Below, one piece after another: positions 10,930 through 21,615 of a stretch of 64,000 nucleotides of DNA; the stretch's first letter is position 1; every line of letters starts with the position of its first letter. The notes under the pieces were generated by a model. It did no database searches. It was not told the DNA's origin and was given only the letters and a program-made list of their open reading frames with translations. A program made the position numbers and the translations under genes. This stretch comes from [Phialemoniopsis] sp. UDSM-2020. Taxonomy: Eukaryota > Ascomycota > Sordariomycetes > Thyridiales > Thyridiaceae. Location of the stretch: assembly GCA_018873225.1 (NCBI GenBank), contig JAEILZ010000008.1:620001-684000 (forward strand), given 5' to 3'.

Positions 10930-12063
10930 ATGACAACAGGCAACATATCAGCGGGTGGACGTCCCCAGTGCAACAAGCCAGTCCCGAAGACCATATCTTG
11001 CCGCGGCACTTCTTACGATATTGGCCTCGGCCATGGCAAAGGGGCCGCTGACGAAATCCGGCATAACATCAAAGTTTACTCAGCTTACTATGCCCACAAG
11101 CCGAAGCTTTCATGGGCTGAAGCCCGTGACAGAGCCAGCACCCTCTACAAGCCCGCGCTCGAGAAGATCTATCCCGAGATCTTAGAAGAGATGCGCGGCA
11201 TCGCCGAAGGAGCCGGTGGCGGTCTTACAACAGAGGACATCTTGACCCTCAACGTTAGAAGCGAGCTATTGCTTACTGTAGTCTCGGATGGCTGCACGTG
11301 CTTGACACAGAAGAGCCCTGATGGCCGTGTGTACCTCGCTCAGAATTGGGACTGGTTGGAGCAGCTCCACGAAGGGATCGTCTTCTTGCGAGTCGAACCT
11401 GCTGGCTCAGATATCAAAATGCACTTTCTTACCGAAGCCGGGCTGGTGGGAAAGATTGGCATGAACTCGTCAGGCCTGGGTATCACAATGAACGCCATTA
11501 CCGCACCGGTCAAAGACCCGAGCAAGCTTCCGGTGCATATCGCCATGAGAAGAGTCCTGGAAAATGCGCATAGCTTCGAAGAGGCGCTTTCCGTCCTCAA
11601 CACCTTTGGCCTGGCCAGCGCGGTCAACCTAATGATTGCTGACAGCTCGGGGCGCATTGGAGATGTGGAGTGCTCGCCTCTTGGGAACGTGGTGATCGAG
11701 CCCTCGGCAACACCGCAAGGGCCCTTTGTCGCGCATACCAATCACTTTTATACTGATCTTGGGGACAAGATTGCACAGGTGCCCAAGAAACATTCTTTCG
11801 GCCGACTGGAGCGGATGAGGGAATTGACTGTCAAGGATGGGGAGTCAGGAGTGGCGGCAGACTTTGGAAGCGTTCGTGCCAGGCTATCGGATAAGCAGGG
11901 CTGGCCAGTCTCGATCTGTCGTGGTGGCGCTGAAAATGAGGCAGAAGTCTTGGACTGGCATCCGACCATTGTGAGCTGCATGATGGAACTTACAGAGAGG
12001 CAGGCCAAGTTTGTGATTGGACGGCCGTCTGAGGATGGGCCTGTTGTTGAGTTCTCGCTCTAA
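10930..12063 (+). CDS. Ntn-type acyltransferase/peptidase, penicillin acyltransferase (C45) family
   Basis: A single exon of 377 codons. The family (isopenicillin N acyltransferase, PenDE/AatA, and its cytosolic relative AatB) makes an inactive precursor that cuts itself before a Cys. Here the expected site is Gly121-Cys122 in VVSDGCTCLTQ, followed by the conserved QNWDW (Asp141) and HTNHF (Asn271). That would give chains of roughly 121 and 256 residues. The length is close to PenDE (357 residues). The substrate-loop region MNSSGLGITMNA also matches the family. It has no signal peptide, and the C-terminus (VEFSL) is not a convincing peroxisomal PTS1, so a cytosolic location like AatB is likely. 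No isopenicillin N synthase or ACV synthetase gene is nearby, so penicillin formation is not implied; amide hydrolysis or transacylation is the safer inference. Confidence 0.92.
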   Translation: MTTGNISAGGRPQCNKPVPKTISCRGTSYDIGLGHGKGAADEIRHNIKVYSAYYAHKPKLSWAEARDRASTLYKPALEKIYPEILEEMRGIAEGAGGGLTTEDILTLNVRSELLLTVVSDGCTCLTQKSPDGRVYLAQNWDWLEQLHEGIVFLRVEPAGSDIKMHFLTEAGLVGKIGMNSSGLGITMNAITAPVKDPSKLPVHIAMRRVLENAHSFEEALSVLNTFGLASAVNLMIADSSGRIGDVECSPLGNVVIEPSATPQGPFVAHTNHFYTDLGDKIAQVPKKHSFGRLERMRELTVKDGESGVAADFGSVRARLSDKQGWPVSICRGGAENEAEVLDWHPTIVSCMMELTERQAKFVIGRPSEDGPVVEFSL

Positions 12064-12377
12064 TTAGAAGACAACTTCACACTCACATAACTTGGTCAAT
12101 ATTACTTGCCACTGGTCACCAATCTCCTACGCTTTGCGAAAGTTGTAGCTCGACTGTTCCTAGAATCATTTGATGCCCTCAGACGTTCCGCACTAATGTC
12201 GGACCGTCGCTACACTAGCGACTACGCTGGTGATCGACGCATGAATCAGTGCTCGTAAGCCTCCACTCCGCGCCCTCTCGATAAGCAAACCCCCGCCGCC
12301 CTGTGCTTTAGAACTCACCAAACTACCCCAACATTCATCTCTCCACCCTGTCTGAACCTGCAACCCGTCCGTGCCAG
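12064..12377. other. Intergenic stretch upstream of the C2H2 regulator
   Basis: A 314 bp gap holding the 3' end of the acyltransferase gene and the promoter and 5' leader of the regulator. I see no motif that I can name. Confidence 0.5.
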
Positions 12378-15146
12378 ATGGAGACCCCGGAGACGCCGCA
12401 GACAGGCACCGAGGGCACCCGTAAACGTCGCCGAAAGGGGACTTCGCGTTCGTGTCCACAGTGCCTGCGTACATTCAAACGCATTGAACACCTGGATAGG
12501 CATGTGCGCACTCGTGAGTCTGGTCTGATCCCTCAGCTTGGTCAGCCAATGACCGGGACCAGATACCAAAGAGAGACCTTTCCTCTGCCGGTGTGGTGCT
12601 TCATATGCTCGGCGAGACTTGTTGACTCGTCATTACCGTCGATTGGGCCATAATGATACCTCATCGCACGATCCAGGACCTGACCATGCCGAGGAGAGTG
12701 GAAGTCTCGAGGAGTCCGGCGAGCAAATCGCGCCAGTCACTACCTATGGCCTTCAAGGTCCTGCATATCACATCGACACAGCCAATTATGTTGCCACGAA
12801 TTTGAACAATCCCGCAGACCATCAGTCAAGCAGCGTATTTTGGATGAGCGAAAACTCTCCTAATCAACAGTATCCGCCTTTCGACGGTGCTCTGTACGAG
12901 CAAAACGCTACCATCCATGCTTTCCCCAATACAGGTCAGTAGTGAAAGCGCACAATCCCTGTCCGCTCGTTTACCATGCAATCTGTTCAGTTCTAACCGA
13001 TCTCCAGACGGTCTCTTCCCCGCGTTTGGCCATTTCGATCAGTTCGCGAATGCCTTGGGCGGATTGGGTCTTCCCGACCAATGGCTGCCCGCAGACATCG
13101 GAGGTTATGAGAATGAGCAAGAAACCACTGCTGCGGTGGTGCAGCCGACTCTGCATGAAGCGACCCTTCAAGCAAGGGGTGCTCAACCATCAACAGATGA
13201 GCCTATCGAAAGTGACCGTGACTGTGATGATCGCCCAGGCACGCCTTTTACTACTTGGCTACCTTCAGCACCGGTGGGCAATAAAGTGCTGATAGACACG
13301 CCTCGCGAGAGTATGCTAACTTCTTCTGAAAATCCACTTATGGGCTTAATATTGACTGATAAAATCAACAGGTCACCCGAGCTTCGATAATGATAGACTG
13401 TCTATATCCAACACGCAGCGAGCTCACCTCATCAAGCAACTCCAGCCTTACCAAGATGTTATCGACCCCGGCTTTGTTCTGCCGTCACGGCACACAATAA
13501 CGCGGTACCTGACGCAGTTCTTCGGCGGGTTTAACAAGAACATGCCGTTTGTACATCACACGTGGCGCCCCGACGAGGGCCCCATCGAGTTCCTCTTGGC
13601 TGTCTGCGCACTCGGGGCCTGGAACTGTTGCGATAATCTACTCTCGCCGTCCTTGTTCGCAGCTAGCAAGGCGATTCAGATGGCCAGATTTCATCGGGAG
13701 ATCGATGTTATTGGTAAAAGGACCGCGGCATCTCTGCATTTGATCATTGAGGCCAAGGCCGACACTGCCCAGGGAGGTCGTGTGACACCGGCGCCTCGAA
13801 GTCAGTGGGATGCGCTTGCCGCTATCCGGACGCTGCTCTGTCTCTTGTGCTACGCTACCTGGGGATCAAAGGCTATGGTACAAGAATCCTTTGGGCTGAT
13901 GGACCTTCTCACGCAAGTCCTCGTTGACAGTGGCCTCGAAGAGACGGCGGAGAGCATCCACACCATCGGCGATGATACAGCGTGGGAGAGGTCGATACGT
14001 CAAGAGTCTTGCAGGCGTGCCAAGCTGTCGGCTGTGAGTTTCTTGAACTCGTTCAGTCTCGCATACGATGTCTTTCCTCGCCTCGGCAGCAACGAGGTTC
14101 GTATGAGGCTTCCCTGCTCTACCGAGGAGTGGGCCGCATTGAGCGCGTCTCAGTGGCAAGCCGCGCGGCAGCGCATCTTTAAGCCGCAGCTCCTTTTCAA
14201 TGAGGCTCTGTGCAATCTAGTGCAGCATAAAGAGACCAGTGGTGCGCCACCGCTCGATCCCTTGCCCACGCCTTTTGGAAGCTACCTGCTCATGCACGGT
14301 CTCGTCCGCCGCATCACTGTCGCAAGAGATCTCGGCATATCACCAGCGGATCCTACGGCTGCATTGCCTCCCAGTGAGGCTGAAAAGCTTGAGTGCGTAT
14401 ATCATCGCACTATACCACCTCTGGCCGTGTTACTAATTCTCGCTGCAGACGGGCCCTTCGAGCCTGGACGATGGTCTGGCAACTCACGCCCGAGAGCAGC
14501 GTGGACCCGAGCAATGATGTCGGCCGCATCCCATCCACCTCCAGTGCCTTGCTATCTCTTGCGTATGTCCGCATCCACTTGAACACGGCTGCACATCGCA
14601 ACCTGGAGTCTCGCGACCCCTCGTCCATCGCAACGGCCATAGCAAAGTGCCCGGTGATGAAGCGCAGCGATGCGCTCATCCCGGCGCTCTTGTATGCCAC
14701 GCATTCCCTAAGCATACCAGTCCGACTAGGCATCGACCGGGTTGCCCGCAAGTTGGTGTCGTATTACACCATGCGTCACGCGATGGCAGGCCTCGAATCG
14801 GCCATCATGCTGAGCAAATGGCTGACGGTACTATCGGAGACCTTGCATACTTCGCCACTAACAGGTATGTAGACTGTGACTTAATGCAATGATGAGAGAC
14901 TGCTGATAGTTTTGTGTAGACTCCGAATCCAGAATCATCTACTGGCTCAACTGCATCATAGAAGAGGCTGGCTGCTCCATCAAGCTCGAACACCAGAGCT
15001 CTACTTTCGATCCCGAGAAGATGAACATCGCTGTGTTAAAGATCTGGTCTTATTTCTTTCAGCGTAACACGATGTTTGACTTCATCAACGTTGTGGGGGA
15101 CGGTTTGGAGAACTACAGGCAGATGCTCGTTGACGGGTCGCCGTGA
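12378..15146 (+). CDS. C2H2 zinc-finger transcription factor with fungal-specific domain
   Basis: Six exons: 12378-12513, 12563-12934, 13008-13310, 13372-14392, 14449-14864, 14920-15146. All five introns (49-73 nt) have standard ends; the product is 824 residues. Finger 1 is Cys26, Cys29, His42, His46 (CPQCLRTFKRIEHLDRH). The first splice completes the linker HVRTHTKERPF. Finger 2 is Cys54, Cys56, His69, His75 (CRCGASYARRDLLTRH), with only one residue between its cysteines, a form seen in fungal two-finger regulators. An acidic, Ser/Gln-rich linker follows. Then comes a large helical region (from about residue 300, with FFGGFNKNMPFVH and AVCALGAWNC) typical of the fungal_trans middle domain. 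It lies directly downstream of the acyltransferase in the same direction, so it may regulate the MFS-amidohydrolase-acyltransferase group. Confidence 0.92.
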
Positions 15147-15385
15147 CCAGCTTCAAGCAGTCACATCAGCGAGGCCGACTCCTCCACAGCGTCAACCTTG
15201 CGGGGATTTGCAGTAACACCAGTGACAGGGGGCTTTTGAATAGGCAACATCTCAAGAAAAGAAACTCAATATGTAAGCAGGCTTATGGATTCATGACATC
15301 AGAGCCTGACCGATTTCGTCGAAGATATATACATGGGTTTTGACCACTCCTGGCGGCACATGGGTCGATTTATCCTCCTCTCAAA

Positions 15386-16652
15386 TTACATCAGCACGGC
15401 CAAGCCTTGGGCATTCTTCCCCACACCCATGGCCTGCAGCTCAAAATGTTGAATCTGGCTCCTCTTCTTGGTATCGACTACCGTCACCGCGGCCGGGGTC
15501 GTGCCGTTGCCGGGGCTGAGGGCATAGATAAAGCTGCCAGCTGCCCGGAGGTCGATCAAGCCCGGGTCACCGTTGGCAGCGAGGTCGATAGTTGACATGA
15601 TGCTTGCATCGGTCAACGACATCTCCACGAGGCGGTTGATCCCGACGTCGGTCACAAAGGCGCTGTTGGTAGCCGGCGAAATCGTGGCCCAGCACGTGGC
15701 CTTCTGGTCCTCGATCGTACCCTTGCCCTTGACGGTCGCCATTCCAGTCTTGGAGTCGATGGAGAGGACAGCCGCGCCAAATGACGCGTCTGTCACGAAG
15801 AGATCGGTCGACTTGGGGATCGGCGCGGAGCCAAAGAGCACGGCAGTCCCGTCCGGTGAGGACATCATGCCCTGCTGGCTAACGGACGCGGGATCTCCAC
15901 ACGTGCTCACGCCTGATACTGGGAATGACGCCAAGAAGCCGGTGTTGTTCTTGCTAGGATCACCCTTGATCGTAGCATATAGTGTGTTCTGGTCGTTCGA
16001 GAAGAAGACCTGCGAGACGGTGTTGGTCGGGCCGACGGGTGGCGTCGTCTGCTTGAGGTCGATGGGCCGCAGGTCGTCCATGGCGCTGATGCCCTGGGCG
16101 GAAAACGAGCCGCACGAGATGCCGGCCACCGCGCCCGTCGATGCTACGCATACGACTCTGTGCTTGTCCGATGCTGCGACCGTGTTGGGGAACTCGCCCT
16201 TTACTGGCGCGGGCTGGCCGACCATGGTGAGCTTCGTTGCGTCGGATTTGTCGATGGAAAACATGCTGACGGTGTTGGATCCTGCGTTGACAGCGAAGAG
16301 CATCTGCGAGAAAGCATTGTCAGCCTACGCTATCAAATATCGCCCATCGCCGTCCATCACTTACGTTGCCTGCCACCGTCAAGGCTGATTGCGAGACAAG
16401 AGCGTCCGGGCCAGCGGGTTGCATGGTCATGCCGTCAACGGCGTTACCACCTGCTCCACCGGTCATAGTGCTTGTTCCGGCCGCCAGCATGCCGTCCTTG
16501 CCAATCGGTATGGCAACGACGCTGTTCTCCTTCTCGTTGCTGATCATGTAGATGGCCTTGCCTCTTGAGCAGCTCTGCGGCTGTGGCATGCCGAGCACTT
16601 GCAGTGCGAGCCCCAGGGGCAGGAGAAGAGATATTGAGCTTGGGATATGCAT
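15386..16652 (-). CDS. Secreted beta-propeller-like protein (3-carboxymuconate cyclase-like)
   Basis: Two exons, 16652-16365 and 16303-15386, with a 61 nt phase-0 intron; the product is 401 residues. The N-terminus is a good signal peptide (SLLLPLGLALQVLGM) followed by mature sequence beginning near PQPQSCSRG. The body repeats short beta-strand units with VVAIPIGKDG, LFAVNAGSNTVSMFSID, VFFSNDQNTLYATIKGD and TDLFVTDASFGAAVLSID, as in seven-bladed lactonase or carboxymuconate-cyclase-like propellers secreted by many ascomycetes. The enzyme role of these secreted members is unproven. There is no GPI signal or membrane anchor. A TATA box sits about 95 bp upstream. It is convergent with the upstream C2H2 gene. 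Confidence 0.85.
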
Positions 16653-17391
16653 TGTGAAAAGCGGGCGGGAAGGTATCAGATGAACGAATTGAATTGGAAC
16701 ACAGGACAGATGAAGCAATTGATGTCGGTGGTGACGGGAGCACCCTTATATGTCATGGTGGCCTTCGAGAGCAAGTTGTTGAAGCTATCATTATTTCCTA
16801 ATAGGGAACATAGCTTCAGACGAATTGATTACCAGAGCAGAGGCTAATACGCAACTCCTACCCCGTACCAGAGTGGAGATGAGGGGGGTACTTCGTAGTC
16901 GCAGCTCGGTTTGAGGGCGCAGCTGGCGACCTGATCCACCCAAACAACCCATGCATGGGTAATCAGAATTTCCAAAAGGGGAAATGCTGGTGGGGACATC
17001 GTGAGACACCAACCCCCGAGATCTCCGACCAGGGTGAGGTGACCAGGAACGGGGTTGATCTGATACCCAGACAAGCCAGACAACCCACAGGCCATTTGTC
17101 CCAGGAAATGCAACGCCGGAATAGATCCGACTGACGTCGTTTGCGAAATGATATGCATGGTGCCTAGGCCTACTTGAGCGATTGAGTTCTTATGTACCCA
17201 CCGCAATTGTGGTTGACTGGTTGTCCGAAGTCTTGAGCAATGTTCCGAAGTCACCGACTTTGAGCAAGAAAGGCAAGTTGGAAAATTGATGTTTGATTAA
17301 AAAGATCAAGGCGCCTGCACCTCGCTCAAATAGTCTACGAAGATGACGTCCGAACCTTGGAAACCTCTCTATCTACATGCTGATCATCCAC
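16653..17391. other. Intergenic stretch between two minus-strand secreted-protein genes
   Basis: Holds the promoter of the beta-propeller gene (TATA box included) and the 3' flank of the next gene. Frames at 16,791-17,254 lack motifs. I see no RNA gene or repeat. Confidence 0.5.
16745..16752 (-). promoter_or_regulatory. TATA box of the beta-propeller gene
   Basis: CATATAAG on the minus strand, 93-100 bp before the start codon at 16,652, in a sensible position for a strongly expressed secreted-protein gene. Confidence 0.55.
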
Positions 17392-18621
17392 TTATTGCCT
17401 CGCTGGACCACGTTGTCTCTGCTTCCGTGCACCTGCATTGCCTTTGAACTGTCCGCCCACGGCTCCTCCTTTGCCTTTTCCATTGAATTTGCCGGCCCCA
17501 GCTTGGCCCTTTCCAGTGTTCTTCTTGCCGCCGTTTTGCTTGCCGGTGTTGCTTGTGTTGCCTCCAGCATCGGCAGTCGAGTTGCCCGCTCCGGCATTGT
17601 CCTGGCCAGCATTGTCACCCGAGTTGCCTCCAGTGTTTCCGCCAGCGTTGGCTCCACCATTGGCAGCGCCGCCATTGTTACCGCCGGCGGTGTTCTTGCC
17701 GCCCTTGCCCTTGCCAGCTTGAACGAAGCCTTCCTGATCCTGGTTCTTGGTCATATCTCCGTCCTTCTGGTTCTTCGACGTCGAGCCTCCATTGGAGCCC
17801 GCCTTGGCGACGACCTCGAACTTGGTGCAGTCGTCTTGCGCGCCGCGCTGGGCTACGGGCATCGACACGGGCTGGTGGTTCTGCGCCGCGATCATGGTGC
17901 ACACACGGTACACGCCTGGCGGCAGGCCTCCATCAACAACGGCCTGCAGGAGGCCCTGCCCGTTGCCGGCGTCGTCTATGCCCTTGAAGAAGGCAAACTT
18001 GCTCGGGTCTGGCGGGGTAGTCGACTTTAACGAACCAATGTCTTGCACGGTGACGTGGCAGTGCCCGATGATGTCTCCGTTGCCGTCGAGGTCTTGAGGA
18101 GCAGTGTAGTAGTTTGTAGTCGGGTTGACAAAGTTGCCGGCCTTCAGGTGGGTCGTCTGCACCGAGACGTTGAAGGTGGTGTCGGACTGGATCTTGTCGC
18201 CGGGCTGTGGGTTCGTGATCATGGCCGAGATCATGTTGCTGACGGCGGGGATGTTGCCCATGGGGATGCCGTTGCAGGAGCCCGTGGTGATTTGCTTGCC
18301 GTTGGTGATCTCTTGGCCGTTGCAAAAGTTGATAAAGTTGTTCTTGTCACTTCAGAACACGGTTAGTCAAGCGCTGGACGCTGCGTGATACACGGAGACC
18401 TACGTTTTTGATGCTGCTTGACCTGGCTTGATGCCATCTGTCCCGGGCTCTTGTCCGGTGAGTGCACTTGCGCTTTGAATCAGGTTGCTATTCAAGCAGC
18501 TTTGCTGATTCTGACGAGCGAAAAGGGTAGATTCGACTCCATGGTAACCAGCACGATCGATAGAGGCACCGTTGACCAAAATGATTGATGCCAGAGCACT
18601 GACAAGTAGAACTCGCGCCAT
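17392..18621 (-). CDS. Secreted protein with Gly/Asn-rich low-complexity tail
   Basis: Two exons, 18621-18404 and 18349-17392, with a 54 nt intron (gtaggt donor, AAG acceptor); the product is 391 residues. It has a signal peptide (MARVLLVSALASIILVNGAS) and a dibasic-like FARQNQQSC region just after it. A conserved-looking globular part follows (FINFCNGQEITNGKQ, then GIPMGNIPAVSNMISAMITN and GNGDIIGHCHVTVQD). From about residue 285 the protein becomes a Gly/Asn/Lys-rich repeat-like tail ending in a basic cluster (ARKQRQRGPARQ). Secreted fungal proteins of this layout are often mislabelled as ribosomal protein S17; the real function is unknown, and a cell-wall or matrix role is plausible. A TATA box lies upstream. 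The long opposite-strand frame over the repeat is a composition artefact. Confidence 0.85.
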
Positions 18622-19538
18622 GTTTCTTCAAGTAATTAATACAAGACTGAAGAATAGAAAAAGAAACTGGTTTCCAGAACCAGAGGTGAAAAGAACGAAT
18701 GAATTGAAGGGAATGAAGGAAGTACACAGAACGAGAACACTGCTGCTGTGACGAGTGGTGCTTGTCAGTCGCCATGATGACCTTGCACCTGTCGTCGCAG
18801 TCTTATATATCCATTCTATTGATTGACACTCCTCTGGTGAGCGCTTCTCTACTTGACGAAATAGGCAATCCTGATCTCTTCATCGACCTGGAGACGAAAC
18901 GGAGCGATCTAGAAACGCCCGGCCCCTTGAGCGTGTCAGGGGTTGAGCTGCTGCAACACACCCCCGGTTCAGACCAGTGGCCTACCCGTCCCGCCTGAGC
19001 TGGGCATTGAGAGATCGGTGTTCCAGAGCAATGCGGGAGATGCCGTTGTCGTCCAGTCTTTGCTGGTCATCCTGGTTTCGCAAAGCCGATCCTGGAATGT
19101 GGTATCTACCTGGGAGGAAAACTTGGTCCCAGAAATTGGACCCGAAACACAGGAAGGAGTTCAGCCCAAGGAGTAAGTGGGATCTCATCATCACACCAAA
19201 CCCAATGCGGAAATCCTGATATTCTCATCATGTCTAGCCCTGCCCGAAACACCAGCAGGGATTGGAGAATAAGCGCCAGAAAAGGCCCGCTCAACCCCGC
19301 TGTTCGGCTCCGGTTGCTGTGATTTGATTTGGTGCCTCAGGTTACTTTTAATGAGCGAAAGCATGCTCCTCCCGTAAGCACACTTTTCGGAAAGACATCA
19401 CTCTTTTGACACTCCATATCGAACTCTAAATCCTCTCCAGCCCTGCTTGTAATTGCGTCAACGACCTGCCAAGGCGTGATCGTGCGTCTAACTCCCTGGG
19501 CCGGACCGCGCCGTTGATAGCTAGGCCAATTGACTACC
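18622..19538. other. Intergenic stretch between divergent secreted-protein and bZIP genes
   Basis: Head-to-head arrangement: promoter of the Gly/Asn-rich secreted protein (TATA at 18,801-18,810) on the left and of the bZIP gene on the right. Several short overlapping frames occur without motifs. Confidence 0.5.
18801..18810 (-). promoter_or_regulatory. TATA box of the Gly/Asn-rich secreted-protein gene
   Basis: ATATATAAGA on the minus strand, about 180 bp before the start codon at 18,621. Confidence 0.5.
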
Positions 19539-20830
19539 ATGAGCAACACAATCTTTCGCATCTTCAAGCCCAATGGTATGTGGAAAGCTCCATCGCAAGC
19601 GACACTTGCCACTTCATGCTCTCAAAATGGTCCCTGTCATTGAGCTTACCAAAGGACTAGGCTCGAGAGAGGACACTGCGGAGAGGCGCCGGGGTCAGCT
19701 GCGGCGCGCACAAAAGCAAGCCACTCCCTCCTGTGCACTATGCATACCAAGGACCCGTACTAACCATTACGCTGCAGAACATACCGCGAGCGCAAGGACA
19801 AGTACACCAAGGCACTCGAGTCTGAGCTTGGCCAGGCCCGCGCCAACGAGTCGTCACTCATAACACAGAAGCAGCATCTAGAAGCAACCGTGCAAAACCT
19901 GACAAAGCTATTGTCAAACCACGGGATTGCCCTGCCGACGAGTGAAACCGACAATTTTGACTTCGGTGGCGGAGAGCTCCTAAACCATACAGGATTACAC
20001 CAGTCTTTGATCTCACCGGTCAGTACTTCTCCTTATGGAGACGAGACACATCGCAAGGAGGGGGTCTCGCCAGCATACACTCAGGTGAGCGGCGCGGCAG
20101 ACTCTGGATTCTCGCCACTGTCGTCAATCGGCTGGAGCTCGGCCGAAGATAATCCGGATAAGCTTGCCTTCTCTTCGAGTCACGGCCGTCTTCAAAAGGA
20201 TCTACCATCGCTACCCAACGAAGTGTTCCCAGACGCAATTGGGCCGTTGACCGCCCGGCTAGGCGTACTCGATCAGACGACTGTGGGCATGGAGTTCATC
20301 CTAGAGTACGTATCTTCTCATTTGTTTAGAATTGGCGCAATGTTGCTGATGAGCCTTGCCAGACTGGAGAAACCATGCCTCGTCCACATTCACGGAGACC
20401 CTTCGAAACCGGAGAGCCCCGCAGGCCACGCCCTCACTGCTTCTGCTCAACTGTTCTCGGTCGAAAACCCGAGTTGGCACACATGCTACACTCCCCACAA
20501 GCCTACTTACCAGAACGCCCCTGCTGCCCTGCTCGAGAACCTACTCAACCTCGCGCCGGATGTCTGCCCCGAGGGTGAGATGACGCCCATTCAAATCTGG
20601 AACTCGGTCAGGAAACAACCGCACTTTGCCAGCCTCGATGTGAAGACGCTACGGCGTTTCGTAGAGAAGCTCAGAGAAGCTGTCAAGTGCCACGGGTAAG
20701 CGTTTACATATCCATTGGGTCCTCCTCTTTGGACAGTCGTGCTTACCTTCTTTTTTTCAGCTTCGGTGCTGTCATTAATGCCCAAACTCTCGAGGCATTG
20801 ATATTTGAGACATTCTTGTTGCAGCGTTGA
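19539..20830 (+). CDS. bZIP transcription factor
   Basis: Five exons: 19539-19575, 19655-19715, 19778-20305, 20363-20695, 20761-20830; the product is 342 residues. The first two splices rebuild a fungal bZIP basic region near residues 22-39, AERRRGQLRRAQKTYRERK. A leucine-zipper stretch follows (KALESELGQARANESSL, then HLEATVQNLTKLLSNHG). Intron 2 (19716-19777) needs a GC donor (AA|GCAAGC) to keep the frame; introns 1, 3 and 4 are standard. Intron 3 (57 nt) has no stop and could be retained harmlessly. The C-terminal half (LEKPCLVHIHGD, then PIQIWNSVRKQPHF and LRRFVEKLREAVKC) matches the conserved region of fungal AP-1-like bZIP regulators, often linked to stress response or secondary metabolism. 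Its target genes are unknown. Confidence 0.9.
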
Positions 20831-21615
20831 GCCTGAGGAATCATATGATTCCTAGACAGAGCAGTTCGGACGACAGATATGGAAACCCCTCACGCAATGT
20901 GCCCTCCCCTCGGTTTAATTGCCTCACAGCGACCATCCTCGGACCATGCAGGCTGAACGAGAACGACGATACCAGCTTCACTGCTCAGGGTCATTGAAGA
21001 TCCAACCTCACCGTCGCCGCCGCACTGTCCGTGTATTCGATCGTACCCGCGCGTCGAACGATTCGCAGACAATCCACTGCTGCTGAGCCATCGCACTCAT
21101 AGTACCATCAAACCGAACGATCCCTCGAAGACAAGGATGTCACGTATGCTCACAGCGAATGCGCCCGCAAACAATACTGAGTCCAGGTACCAGATGGGCA
21201 GTGTTTCGTCTCGGGCGAGATTCAGGGTAATTTTGAGTGAGGTCTATTCGAGGAGATAGGCTTGAGGAATCCGGCAATAGGAACGAGTTTGACCACCGCG
21301 CGGCACATATACTTGCCGAGAGCAATCCGTACCCTAAAGCATTCGAGGCACGATCTACATGTACCCTGACATCAGATATAGGGTTTGGTCTGCTCCTCGG
21401 TCCAGTTCTAATACGCCTCGCCAAGTTCCTTATCCAGGAGGTCGGCGCGGAAGGTGGCCAGTCGACCGACCCCAGGGCAACACTTATACGCAAATCATGT
21501 TATTAGTATCCTAAAAACAGGACGGAATGCACTACACTTACCCCAGTCCCCAGAGTTATTCACGGTGATAGCTGAAGATAAGCCAACGAGGCACCATGAA
21601 ACAAGGGCATTTGCC
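20831..21615. other. Intergenic stretch
   Basis: Lies between the 3' ends of the bZIP and Dabb genes (convergent). Frames at 21,140-21,493 (minus) and 21,237-21,506 (plus) overlap and have no recognisable motif. I see no RNA gene or repeat. Confidence 0.5.

Noticed and set aside
15573..16388. A 271-codon plus-strand frame
   Set aside because: Lies wholly opposite the beta-propeller gene, crosses its intron and shows no domain; the minus-strand gene has signal peptide, splice sites and repeats.
17377..18030. A 217-codon plus-strand frame rich in Ala, Leu and Val
   Set aside because: It is the reverse of the Gly/Asn-rich repeat in the secreted-protein gene; low-complexity codons keep the opposite strand open.
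21140..21506. Overlapping 117- and 89-codon frames
   Set aside because: Mutually antisense, no motif and no fitting splice partners.
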